Source: Promethearchaeota archaeon (GTDB taxonomy: Archaea; Asgardarchaeota; Lokiarchaeia; Sigyniarchaeales; SOKP01). Taken from it: DNA of 44,635 bases. Of the stretch, positions 15,071 through 22,939 are shown one piece after another; positions within the stretch are counted from its first letter, which is position 1; each line of letters begins with the position of its first letter. Below the pieces are notes generated by a model. It did no database searches. It saw nothing but the letters and a program-made list of their open reading frames with translations, and was not told the origin of the DNA. The stretch covers positions 1 through 44,635 of the forward strand of contig SDNY01000014.1 of assembly GCA_004524535.1 (NCBI GenBank). The letters are read 5' to 3'. The position numbers and the translations under genes were made by a program.

Positions 15071-15835
15071 ATGACTGAAGCAAAGCAAGTAAAAAAAGTC
15101 GTAAGAAAGATAATCGAAATTGATGAGGATTTATGTACTGGATGTGGGAAATGTGTGACCTCGTGCGCAGAAGGAGCTTTAGCAATTATCGATGGAAAGG
15201 CGAAAGTTATAAATGATGTCTTCTGTGATGGTCTGGGAGCTTGTATCGGGGAATGCCCTGAAGATGCATTAAGAATAATTGAACGAGAAGCAGCAGAATT
15301 CGATGAGGAGGCTGTGGAAGAATATTTAGAAAAGCTTAAAGAAAATAAATCATCAATCCAACAATCTACACACTCTCACCAATGCAATTGTCCTTCTTCT
15401 CAGCCAATGGTGTTTGAGGGTAAATGGGAAGAAACCGAAATCACAGGAGATATTCCATCTGCATTGAGACAATGGCCAACAAAACTAACTTTAGTTAATC
15501 CCAACGCACCATACTTCAATAATAAGGAATTAGTAATCGCCTCAGATTGTTCGCCGTTTGCCTATGGTGATTTTCACAGAAAAATCTTGAGAGGGAAGCC
15601 ATTGGTAACAGTCTGCCCCATGTTAGGTCTTGGAGAAGTCGAGTTGGAAAAATTGGAGCAGATATTGAAATTGAATCCTATTGAAAACATTCAGCTGGTG
15701 TTAATGGAAGTTCCTTGCTGTCAAAAAATTAATATGTTTTTGGATCCGATATTGCAAACGATTGGCCGTAAGATATTTGTTGAGAAGACCATAATTGGTA
15801 GAGATGGTTCAATTATTAAAAGCCAGAATGGCTAA
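15071..15835 (+). CDS. Two-cluster ferredoxin with C-terminal redox domain (HCP-associated type)
   Basis: The 254-residue protein starts with a ferredoxin domain: C22-x2-C25-x2-C28-x3-C32, then C52-x5-C58-x3-C62-P with the signature CDGLGACIGECP. A linker rich in H and C (about 100-112) leads to a C-terminal domain with ASDCSPFAYGDFH, VTVCPMLG and the tail motif MEVPCC. From memory, this family is frequent in clostridia and methanogens and often sits next to hybrid cluster protein (hydroxylamine reductase) and cupin genes; that linkage needs a search. It would suit an electron donor to the CODH-like protein. It carries its own GAACATGTTC site and overlaps the convergent regulator gene by 4 bp. 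Confidence 0.85.
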   Translation: MTEAKQVKKVVRKIIEIDEDLCTGCGKCVTSCAEGALAIIDGKAKVINDVFCDGLGACIGECPEDALRIIEREAAEFDEEAVEEYLEKLKENKSSIQQSTHSHQCNCPSSQPMVFEGKWEETEITGDIPSALRQWPTKLTLVNPNAPYFNNKELVIASDCSPFAYGDFHRKILRGKPLVTVCPMLGLGEVELEKLEQILKLNPIENIQLVLMEVPCCQKINMFLDPILQTIGRKIFVEKTIIGRDGSIIKSQNG

Positions 15836-16491
15836 ATTTTCAAGACAACCTTTTTTTTAATAATTTTTCTTAGCATAACTGATAAGGCAGATTTAGATTT
15901 TCCCAATTCATTAGCTAATTCTTCTAAGGAGATTTTTCGAGGAACTTCAAAAAATCCTGAATTAATTGCTTTTTCTAAAATTTTATCTTCCTCAAAACTT
16001 AATTTAGAACTAGGATCATCAATCTCATAAGGAGAATTACCAATTCTTAATAATTCAAAATCAATTCCTTTATTCTCAAAAAGAGTTAATAATTCATCAA
16101 TTCTTTTCCTCGTTGAAATTAGCTTCCAATAAGCATAGCCCTCCTTGACCTTAACCGGGAAATTTACTAAAACTCCGTATTTTATTACTCCATACAACAA
16201 ATATGGATCTTTTGTTTTCACATTAATTTTAACTTTATTTTCTTCTTTTTCTAAAATACTGAATTCAAAAACTGACCTGTGATTTCTAATTTCTTTAATA
16301 ATTGAATTAATATCATAATGCATTATTTCAACAATGGCATTTCCAATCGATTTTTCTAAATCATATGGTAAAAAATATAAAATTTCCATCTTTACATCAT
16401 GAAATTGACTAAATATATTAGAAAACCATAAATCGACAGGAAACTTGATTTTAATTCTTGCTAAACTTGTTTTATTTGAATCCATTTTCAA
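15832..16491 (-). CDS. HTH_10 (bacterio-opsin-activator type) transcriptional regulator
   Basis: The 219-residue protein has an N-terminal alpha/beta sensor-like domain (about 1-150) of a kind seen in archaeal Bat-type regulators. A C-terminal HTH_10 domain follows: LSFEEDKILEKAINSGFFE, VPRKISLEELANELGKSKS, then ALSVMLRKIIKKK. There are only two or no cysteines in the sensor part, so no metal cluster site is evident; the ligand is unknown. Its gene converges with the ferredoxin gene (4 bp overlap). It is the only DNA-binding protein encoded within the set of palindrome-flanked genes and so the best local candidate for binding GAACATGTTC, though its own promoter lacks the site. Confidence 0.85.
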   Translation of the reverse strand: MKMDSNKTSLARIKIKFPVDLWFSNIFSQFHDVKMEILYFLPYDLEKSIGNAIVEIMHYDINSIIKEIRNHRSVFEFSILEKEENKVKINVKTKDPYLLYGVIKYGVLVNFPVKVKEGYAYWKLISTRKRIDELLTLFENKGIDFELLRIGNSPYEIDDPSSKLSFEEDKILEKAINSGFFEVPRKISLEELANELGKSKSALSVMLRKIIKKKVVLKI

Positions 16492-16585
16492 TGATAATTA
16501 AGATAGATTTATGAATTTAAGTTATTTTAGTTTTAAATAATTTTTAATAATTAATAATAAATAGATAGGTGTTCCTTCTATTATT

Positions 16586-17185
16586 ATGGTAGAAAATGAT
16601 AATCTACTATTAGGTATATGTGGAAGTCCAAGAAATCAAGGAACTGAATTTGCTGTTGAATATGCATTGGATTATGCTGCAAAAAAATTTGGATTTGAAA
16701 CTGAATTTTGGACAGTGAGAGGAAAGACAATAAAATTCTGCGTCCATTGCGATTATTGCATTCGTGAGAAAAAAGGGTGTATGCAGGTTGATAATTTAGC
16801 GGAGCTCTACCCTATTTTAGAAAAAGCAAAATTTTTACTATTTGGAACACCAATATTTCAAGGTAATTTATCAGGACAACTAAAAACCATTATGGATAGA
16901 TGTAGAGCATTAGTTGCGAAAAATTCAGAAGTATTTAAAAATAAGGTCGGAGCAGCTTTGGCGGTTGGGGGGGATCGAAATGGTGGTCAAGAAATTGCGA
17001 TTAGATCAATCTTAGATTTTTATCAACAGAATCATATAATTTGCGTCTCTGGAGGTGCCTTTGGAGCTAATTTAGGTGCCTCATTATGGACCAAGGATCT
17101 AGGTAAAAAAGGCGTTGAACAGGACGAGGAGGGTTTAAAAGGTATTAGAAAAGTTGTTAAAAGACTTGCTGAATTCAAGAAATAA
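16586..17185 (+). CDS. Iron-sulfur flavoprotein (Isf family)
   Basis: This 199-residue NADPH-dependent FMN reductase-like protein starts LLLGICGSPRNQGTE, the flavodoxin-like phosphate-binding loop. It then shows the compact cysteine motif C52-x2-C55-x2-C58-x6-C65, which defines the iron-sulfur flavoproteins of methanogens and Archaeoglobus. GTPIFQGNLSGQLKTIMDR is the conserved flavin-contact region. Methanosarcina Isf is an electron carrier reported to reduce oxygen and peroxide with ferredoxin as donor. That fits the neighbouring oxygen-defence genes and ferredoxin, although a general quinone or FMN reductase role cannot be excluded. Confidence 0.88.
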   Translation: MVENDNLLLGICGSPRNQGTEFAVEYALDYAAKKFGFETEFWTVRGKTIKFCVHCDYCIREKKGCMQVDNLAELYPILEKAKFLLFGTPIFQGNLSGQLKTIMDRCRALVAKNSEVFKNKVGAALAVGGDRNGGQEIAIRSILDFYQQNHIICVSGGAFGANLGASLWTKDLGKKGVEQDEEGLKGIRKVVKRLAEFKK

Positions 17186-17202
17186 ATAAAAAAAGAAGAT
17201 AA

Positions 17203-17514
17203 TTATGCCTTCAATTTGAATAAATCTTTAAATATTTTTTGAGCTTCTTTCTTCCGGAAACCAGAAATACCCCATAATTCTTTAAACCAATATTTTCCTT
17301 TCCACATTATAACTGGTGTATTTACAACACATCCTTCTTTATCACAAAACATTCCTACAAAATTAGGGTCATTTAATAATTGTTGTACAAATTCCTCATC
17401 GTCAATGTCTTTCTCGACATAGGGAAGCTCATTTTCCTTCATCCATGCTTTAAATTCTTTACAATGCGAGCAGCCCTCTTTTGTAATCACAATAGGTAAT
17501 TGAATATCTGACAT
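17203..17514 (-). CDS. Glutaredoxin/thioredoxin-like protein with extra cysteine pair
   Basis: The 103-residue protein has a glutaredoxin-like fold. ITKEGCSHC carries the active pair C15-x2-C18, and VNTPVIMWKGKYWFKELWGISG contains the cis-proline and the GG-like end. Between them is an insertion, FCDKEGC, giving a second cysteine pair not found in ordinary glutaredoxins. It could act as a small protein-disulfide reductase with ferredoxin:thioredoxin reductase (19013-19378) or thioredoxin reductase as donor. It is convergent with the Isf gene. Confidence 0.8.
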   Translation of the reverse strand: MSDIQLPIVITKEGCSHCKEFKAWMKENELPYVEKDIDDEEFVQQLLNDPNFVGMFCDKEGCVVNTPVIMWKGKYWFKELWGISGFRKKEAQKIFKDLFKLKA

Positions 17515-17708
17515 ATTACTATTATTAATAAAAGAAATAAAAAACTTTTATCTTCTAACTTATAAATAGAAGAAATTAATTTCATAATAAAGATAATATT
17601 GACATACTCGTGTCGTAAAAGAATTAAAATCTAATTTAAAAAATAATGTGATATAAAATGAAAAAAACCTATAAATCTAAGGAAAATATATAGAAGTATC
17701 CGGGTAAA

Positions 17709-17894
17709 TTAGGTAAAACACTGTTCTTCAGAACATTTAGAGCATAAAATCTCGTCTAAACTCACATATCCACATTCTGGCCCCATAAAACATTCCCATT
17801 GGTTCTTTTTCTCATTAAAAATCATATCCTTCCCACAATGCTCTGGAATTGTTTCAATCCTAGTTCCACATTTAGAACATTTTATCTTTTTCAT
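17709..17894 (-). CDS. Small zinc-ribbon/desulforedoxin-like protein
   Basis: A 61-residue cysteine-rich protein with eight cysteines: C6-x2-C9, C20 in EHCGKDM, C35 and C41-G-Y, then C51-x2-C54-x4-C59. The CxxC ... HCGKDM arrangement is reminiscent of the desulforedoxin N-domain of superoxide reductase (CxxC ... CCGxEM), with His in place of the first of the paired cysteines. Zinc or iron binding is likely; function is unknown. I choose ATG 17894, 6 bp behind AAGGAGGT, over the in-frame TTG six bases upstream. Confidence 0.65.
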   Translation of the reverse strand: MKKIKCSKCGTRIETIPEHCGKDMIFNEKKNQWECFMGPECGYVSLDEILCSKCSEEQCFT

Positions 17895-17900
17895 AATCAA

Positions 17901-18185
17901 CCTCCTTAATTTTCTAAGAAAAATATGAGTTACAATGATAAATACTTACCTATTTAGATTTATTGATCAAACAGAATAAGAGATTAAAAATATTAGAAAT
18001 TCTCTTTTTTCTTATAATAAAATATAAACAATATTTGCTGTTATTTGTTTAAGCCTTATTTAATTCAGATTAAAAAATATTAATTCTTTCAAGAGATCTA
18101 TTTTAGATTTAATTGAAATTCTCAACAAAATCTATAAAATATAAACAATAAGTTATAATGGCTAAAGTCTCTAATATTACTCAAT
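17901..18185. other. AT-rich spacer without a recognised gene
   Basis: About 285 bp between the small zinc-ribbon gene and the HEAT-repeat gene. I see only AT-rich promoter-like DNA here, no coding frame of note, no tRNA-like fold and no GAACATGTTC site. A 12-codon frame from an ATG near 18159 stops before the HEAT gene and is probably chance. Confidence 0.4.
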
Positions 18186-18647
18186 ATGGATTATAAAACT
18201 CAAAATAAAGAATATGAAACTGCCATACAAACTCTATTACGAGGGCAATCTTGGAATGAGAGGGCAGATGCAGCAAGACAATTAGGGAAATTTCAAGACG
18301 CAAGAGCAACTAATATTTTAGCTAGAGCTTTAAATTCAGAAAAAGATGAAATTGTTATCAATCAAATTATTGAAGCGATGGGCAAAATAAAGGATGCTAA
18401 GGCTACAATGCTAATCATTGATTTTTTAAAGAAAGAATTAGAACTCCCAGAAGAAAAACAAAATAAGAATAGATTGTTTTTAATTATAGAAAGTTTGATG
18501 AAGATTGGAGACAAAAGAGCCCTAGAACATTTAGGTGTATTATTTAATTCTTGCTATACTGATATTAGAGAATTAACTGAACAAGCCTTTCAATGTATTG
18601 ATCCTAATTGGAAGGAAAATCTCAAAAATATAAAGAATAATAAATAA
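18186..18647 (+). CDS. HEAT-repeat protein
   Basis: The 153-residue product is all helical with about three HEAT (PBS-lyase-like) repeats: WNERADAARQLGKFQDARAT, then IVINQIIEAMGKIKDAKAT, then FLIIESLMKIGDKRALEHLG. Each has the D-A-R/K-A-T turn. Such proteins are protein-binding scaffolds. It lies 46 bp before the glutaredoxin and ferredoxin:thioredoxin reductase genes on the same strand, so it may serve in that thiol-redox operon, but a specific partner cannot be named. Confidence 0.75.
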   Translation: MDYKTQNKEYETAIQTLLRGQSWNERADAARQLGKFQDARATNILARALNSEKDEIVINQIIEAMGKIKDAKATMLIIDFLKKELELPEEKQNKNRLFLIIESLMKIGDKRALEHLGVLFNSCYTDIRELTEQAFQCIDPNWKENLKNIKNNK

Positions 18648-18693
18648 TTGTATTAATTAAAAATAAGAAATCTCAAAAAAAGGATAAAAGCAA

Positions 18694-19011
18694 ATGTCGG
18701 ATAAAGAGTTAATTGCAACCTTAAATACGAAAGTAGAGGGCGAGAATAAGTCAAAAGATATCCAAATTTTCACGCTCTCAACTTGCATGTGGTGTAAGAA
18801 AACAAAGCGTTACTTAAACGATAATGATGTAGAATATAGTTACATTGATATGGATAAGATTCAATATGCTCAAAAGAAGCAAATTTTAGATTTTCTTAAG
18901 GCAACATATAAGGAAAGAATATCCTATCCATTTCTCATTTGTGATGGTAAGGCTATAGTGGGATATAATCCTGAAAAATATGATAAAATGCTAAAATCTG
19001 GAGCTGATTAA
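18694..19011 (+). CDS. Glutaredoxin-like protein
   Basis: The 105-residue protein has a glutaredoxin fold with active site C31-M-W-C34 (STCMWC), a YPFLICDGK cis-proline loop and a final GYNPEKYDKML helix. An N-terminal extension of about 20 residues precedes the first strand. Its stop is 1 bp before the ATG of the ferredoxin:thioredoxin reductase catalytic subunit, and this coupling makes it the natural disulfide substrate of that enzyme, in place of a thioredoxin. Confidence 0.85.
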   Translation: MSDKELIATLNTKVEGENKSKDIQIFTLSTCMWCKKTKRYLNDNDVEYSYIDMDKIQYAQKKQILDFLKATYKERISYPFLICDGKAIVGYNPEKYDKMLKSGAD

Positions 19012-19012
19012 A

Positions 19013-19378
19013 ATGAATATGGAAACAAAAGAAGGAATGATTGAATATTGTAAGATGGTTTGTAAGAAAAATAACTGGATTTTAAATAAGGACGAAGTAA
19101 TATTCAATGATTTAATTGATGGATTAGTTTCTAATAAAAAAGAGTATGGTTATCAATCTTGTCCTTGTCGACTTGCATCGGGTAACAGAGACCTTGATAG
19201 AGATTTAATATGTCCTTGTGACTATGCCCCTCCTGATGTAAAAGAATTTAAAGCGTGTTATTGTAACTTATATTTGCATCCAGATTTTTATGACAGTGGG
19301 GTAGTATATGTCTTAGTTCCAGAGAGAAGACCTGAAGATAAGGATAAAGGATTATTAGATTATTTTAGTCAACAATAA
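19013..19378 (+). CDS. Ferredoxin:thioredoxin reductase catalytic subunit
   Basis: The 121-residue protein has all six diagnostic cysteines of FTR beta: C50-P-C52-R, C67-P-C69 and C82-Y-C84. By homology with the plant-type enzyme, C52 and C84 form the redox disulfide and C50, C67, C69 and C82 bind the 4Fe-4S cluster. It transfers electrons from reduced ferredoxin to a thioredoxin-like disulfide. No variable (alpha) subunit is seen, as is usual for archaeal forms. It is translationally linked to the preceding glutaredoxin gene. With the NADPH-type thioredoxin reductase at 37602, the cell has two thiol-reduction routes. Confidence 0.92.
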   Translation: MNMETKEGMIEYCKMVCKKNNWILNKDEVIFNDLIDGLVSNKKEYGYQSCPCRLASGNRDLDRDLICPCDYAPPDVKEFKACYCNLYLHPDFYDSGVVYVLVPERRPEDKDKGLLDYFSQQ

Positions 19379-19432
19379 GATTAATATTTTATAATCTTAA
19401 TTTTTTAATACTTTACTTTCTCATTGTTAATT

Positions 19433-19588
19433 ATGACTGATAAAGATTTAACTGATCAAGAATTAGAAGAAGAGCTTGATAAGGCTTTTAAAGAAAATGA
19501 GACTAAGAGAGATCAATGTGGTACGGCACTTCCCGGTTCTAGAGAAGTTGGAGTTCAACGAGATAATGTAAAACTAAAAAAGAAATAA
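19433..19588 (+). CDS. Small acidic hypothetical protein
   Basis: A 51-residue frame begins at an ATG 54 bp after the ferredoxin:thioredoxin reductase gene. It has a charged helical first half rich in D, E and K, followed by DQCGTALPGSREVGVQRD with a single cysteine, and a basic end. The composition and lack of wobble stops look like a real gene, but no ribosome-binding site is evident and I know no family. It may be the last member of the thiol-redox operon. Confidence 0.5.
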   Translation: MTDKDLTDQELEEELDKAFKENETKRDQCGTALPGSREVGVQRDNVKLKKK

Positions 19589-19950
19589 TTCTTTTTTTTC
19601 TCTATTTTAATTTTTCATGATTTCATATGCTTTTACATGCTATATTCCAAAATTTATACTTTTTAATCTAAGATTTTTAATTTACTCTTTGCTCCAATTG
19701 CGTTAAATTCACTAAGGTTTGCCTTTATATCTTTACCAATTAGAGCATTAACAATACTTGCAGCCAATATATCCCAGAAACATATTGAATAAATAATCTT
19801 ATTCACGATTTTTTAAATCTGTTATTTAATAATTTGAAATTTTTTTCGAATTATATTTAAGTATATTGATTAAAACCAATATATTTTAATAGGACTAGAA
19901 ATTTGTAGATAAAGATATGTATTAATTAATTTTAAAAGGTGAAAGAATAA
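19589..19950. other. Spacer of 362 bp, possible 47-codon minus-strand ORF at 19663-19806
   Basis: This spacer precedes the lipoamide-dehydrogenase gene. On the minus strand a GTG-initiated 47-codon frame (19806 to 19663) reads as protein-like sequence (ICFWDILAASIVNALIG, then EFNAIGAKSKLKI). It has no ribosome-binding site, so it may be the 3' remnant of a lost gene. The rest is AT-rich promoter-like DNA. Confidence 0.3.
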
Positions 19951-21537
19951 ATGGATAAAGATCTTTATGATATTGTCATAATAGGGGCAGGCCCAGGTGG
20001 TTATCATGCGGCTATTCGTGCAGCTCAATATGATGCAAAGGTAGCTTTAATTGAAAAAGAAAAAGTTGGAGGAACATGTTTAAATCGAGGGTGTATTCCA
20101 ACAAAGGCATTATTTAGTTCTTCAAAATTAATTGAAAATATTGATCGTCATGCAAAGAGTTTTGGGGTTGATATCCTTGGAGAGATAAAACCAAATTTCC
20201 AAAATGCTGTAGGACGTAAAAACTTAATCGTAAAAGAATTAATTAGTGGTATTGAAGCATTAATAAAGCAAAGAAAAATTGATTTATTCTATGGTTCGGG
20301 CCGGATTATTGAAGGTTCCAAAAACTCTAATTTTTTAATCGAAGTTAAGAATAAAGACACCACGCAAATTATGGCTAAACGTATCATTATAGCTACGGGT
20401 TCAAGACCAGCTCTTATTTCATCCTTTAATATTGATCATGAATTCATTTTGACTAGTGATGATGTTCTTGCTGAAGATTTTATCAGAGTTCCAAACTCAA
20501 TTTTAATTATTGGAGGTGGTGTTATTGGATGTGAATTTGCTAATATTTTTCGGAGATTCGGTTCTAATGTAACCATTCTCGAATATTTACCAAGTATAAT
20601 TGCTATAGAAGAACCATTAATTGTGCGGGAACTTAAGAAAAAACTCAATATCATGGGAATTAAAATCTTTGAGAATACAAATATTTTAAGAATTGAAAAA
20701 TTTAATTCTAAAGTAAGAGCAATTACTTGTAATTCTAAATTAACTCCTGAAGAAATTGAGTCCGCAGAAAAACAAATTTATGAAGCAGATCTTTGTCTAG
20801 TTTCTATTGGGAGAAAACCATGTATCGAAGATCTTGGATTAGAAAATACAAAAATAATAACTAGTAAAGGGCGGATAAGTGTAAATACAAATACTTTAGA
20901 AACAAATGAAGAAGGAATTTACGCTATAGGAGATGTTACTGGCGGTGTTATGCTAGCACACGTAGCGAGTTATGAAGGTGATATTGCTGTCTTTAATGCA
21001 CTTAGTAGTATTGGAGGATTCGAAACATTTCCAGTTGTAGCAGATTATTCAGTGATTCCTGCCTCAATTTTTACAGCATTTGAAATTGGGTCCGTAGGAT
21101 ATAAATCAAAATTCCTAGAAGATAGAGGTATAAAAATCAGAACAGGAAAATTTGGGTATGCTTCATCAGGAAAAGCAAAATGTATGGGTGAAGATGAGGG
21201 CTTTTTAATGATAATTACAGATGAAAATACAGATGATATCTTAGGGGCCTCTTGTATTGGTGTTTCTGCACCTGAACTAATTGCAGAGATTGCTCTAGCA
21301 ATGAAGAATGGGTTAAATATACATGATATAACTAATACTGTCCACAGCCATCCTACATTGTCCGAAATGGTTTTAGAGGCTGCAGAGGATGTCTATGGAC
21401 TTTCAATTCATAGAGCTAGAAGGAGAATTAAACAAAAATTAGATCTTAAAGAAGATATGATCCGACAATTTACCCAGAGTGAAAATTTGAAGAAAATAGG
21501 GATTATTTCATTAGAACCTTTGCAGACTGCAAAATAA
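19951..21537 (+). CDS. Dihydrolipoamide dehydrogenase family flavoprotein
   Basis: The 528-residue protein has all elements of lipoamide dehydrogenase: FAD site DIVIIGAGPGGYHAA, redox disulfide C43-x4-C48 in GGTCLNRGCIPTK, NAD site ILIIGGGVIGCEFA, the second FAD motif IYAIGDVTGG and the C-terminal active base in HSHPTLSEMVLEAAEDVYG. It is about 50 residues longer than usual, owing to a lysine-rich C-terminal tail after the catalytic His-Glu. It would reoxidise lipoyl groups of 2-oxoacid dehydrogenase or glycine-cleavage complexes, but no lipoyl protein gene is nearby. A related but distinct paralogue starts at 43302. Confidence 0.9.
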   Translation: MDKDLYDIVIIGAGPGGYHAAIRAAQYDAKVALIEKEKVGGTCLNRGCIPTKALFSSSKLIENIDRHAKSFGVDILGEIKPNFQNAVGRKNLIVKELISGIEALIKQRKIDLFYGSGRIIEGSKNSNFLIEVKNKDTTQIMAKRIIIATGSRPALISSFNIDHEFILTSDDVLAEDFIRVPNSILIIGGGVIGCEFANIFRRFGSNVTILEYLPSIIAIEEPLIVRELKKKLNIMGIKIFENTNILRIEKFNSKVRAITCNSKLTPEEIESAEKQIYEADLCLVSIGRKPCIEDLGLENTKIITSKGRISVNTNTLETNEEGIYAIGDVTGGVMLAHVASYEGDIAVFNALSSIGGFETFPVVADYSVIPASIFTAFEIGSVGYKSKFLEDRGIKIRTGKFGYASSGKAKCMGEDEGFLMIITDENTDDILGASCIGVSAPELIAEIALAMKNGLNIHDITNTVHSHPTLSEMVLEAAEDVYGLSIHRARRRIKQKLDLKEDMIRQFTQSENLKKIGIISLEPLQTAK

Positions 21538-21639
21538 ATTTTCTATAATTAAATTATTATATTTTTAAATTCCCTATTATCCGATTTCTCTCTTATTTTT
21601 GAGGAATCTTTTTAAAATATGCTATTTAATTCATTAAAT

Positions 21640-22755
21640 TTAATTATTTATGGGTATATTGCCATGATTAAAATATTTAGCATTACCTCTCCCAAAATGA
21701 TTTTTAGTCAAGAAGGCTAGTGTCATTGGTTTATATGGTTTTAAACGACATATAATTGGCTCATCTGCTAAAATATTCAATAATATCTCGTCTGTAATGT
21801 TGGATTTGTATTTTTTATATTGACTATTTAATAGAGATTCGGCATATCTCTGTCTCCTTTTTGAATATTTTTTTTTAATAAGAAACTGTTGATAAGGGTT
21901 TGAAATGAAAGTATTAGATTTCACAATTGTATTCTTAACATCTACTCGATTATGTTTGTTAGGTATGTTTTCTGTTGCAATAATTTTGGAATTATCAGAA
22001 ATTAATAAATTAAAGCTAGCATTCAATGGTGTTTGGATATAAAAAGTATAAAAAGATTCCGCACTTTTAGACAATTCAAGAGCAATGCGTGTTCTTATTG
22101 ATACTGGAATTGAAAATTTACCTTTAATTCTAGTTTTTACTACATTAATATTTACAACTATACCATAACTATTAATCCCAACTGGTAAAGATAACAGAGA
22201 ACCTAATCTTAATGTAAATATATTGGGTTTATTAGGCATTTTAATTAAAACAAATGATAATGAAGATTTAAATGGTATCGCTAAATCAAAATTTTGACCA
22301 ATAATAGTAGATTTATTATTAACTGCTCCAAAAGAAGTACATCCAATATTATAATAGTGTAAAATTAGACTATATATATCATTAGGGATTAAATGACCAT
22401 ATAATAAATCTAAAAAGCAATTTTGTAAAAGAATATCTCTATAATTAATATCTTGTAAGGCATCAGCCATTCCTTGCATTTCTAATTTAAGATGGCTTGG
22501 AATATTTTTTTCATAAATTTCAGCAACATTTTTTAATCGATTATATGCATATCTTTTACGATAATATCTAATTAAAAGTTTTTTTATTAACGCTTGAAAA
22601 TTATAAATTTTTTTTGATAGGAATTCCCCTTGTAATAGTCCTAATTGATAGTGGTTATTAGCGGAAACCTCTAAATATTTTTGATTATTTGAATAATTCC
22701 ATCTTGGATATTCATTTTTATCATTTAAAATAGAATTATCTTTATTCATTTCCAT
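21640..22755 (-). CDS. C45-type Ntn hydrolase / acyltransferase (penicillin-acyltransferase-like)
   Basis: The 371-residue product resembles the C45/AAT family of Ntn hydrolases. A helical N-terminal propeptide-like segment with ELM-type LKLEMQGMADAL is followed by the autocleavage site G138/C139-T-S-F-G, then IIGQNFD, with LGSLLSLPVGINSYGIVVNINV as the central sheet. Self-cleavage before C139 would expose the nucleophile. Substrates range from penicillins and bile acids to N-acyl amino acids, so no specific reaction can be named. No signal peptide or membrane segment is seen. It is monocistronic and more AT-rich than its neighbours. Confidence 0.75.
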   Translation of the reverse strand: MEMNKDNSILNDKNEYPRWNYSNNQKYLEVSANNHYQLGLLQGEFLSKKIYNFQALIKKLLIRYYRKRYAYNRLKNVAEIYEKNIPSHLKLEMQGMADALQDINYRDILLQNCFLDLLYGHLIPNDIYSLILHYYNIGCTSFGAVNNKSTIIGQNFDLAIPFKSSLSFVLIKMPNKPNIFTLRLGSLLSLPVGINSYGIVVNINVVKTRIKGKFSIPVSIRTRIALELSKSAESFYTFYIQTPLNASFNLLISDNSKIIATENIPNKHNRVDVKNTIVKSNTFISNPYQQFLIKKKYSKRRQRYAESLLNSQYKKYKSNITDEILLNILADEPIICRLKPYKPMTLAFLTKNHFGRGNAKYFNHGNIPINN

Positions 22756-22939
22756 AAAATAACCAATAATATACTTTATTTTATTGAAATATATAATTAA
22801 TATAATCTAAATCTTTTATATTCTTAATACTTATTCAATCATTATTCAATGATTATAAGACATTCATTTAATTTATAAAGATTATATCTTTCAATAATTT
22901 ATTATTAAAGAGGAATTTTTGTTATTTTAGGTTATTTCA

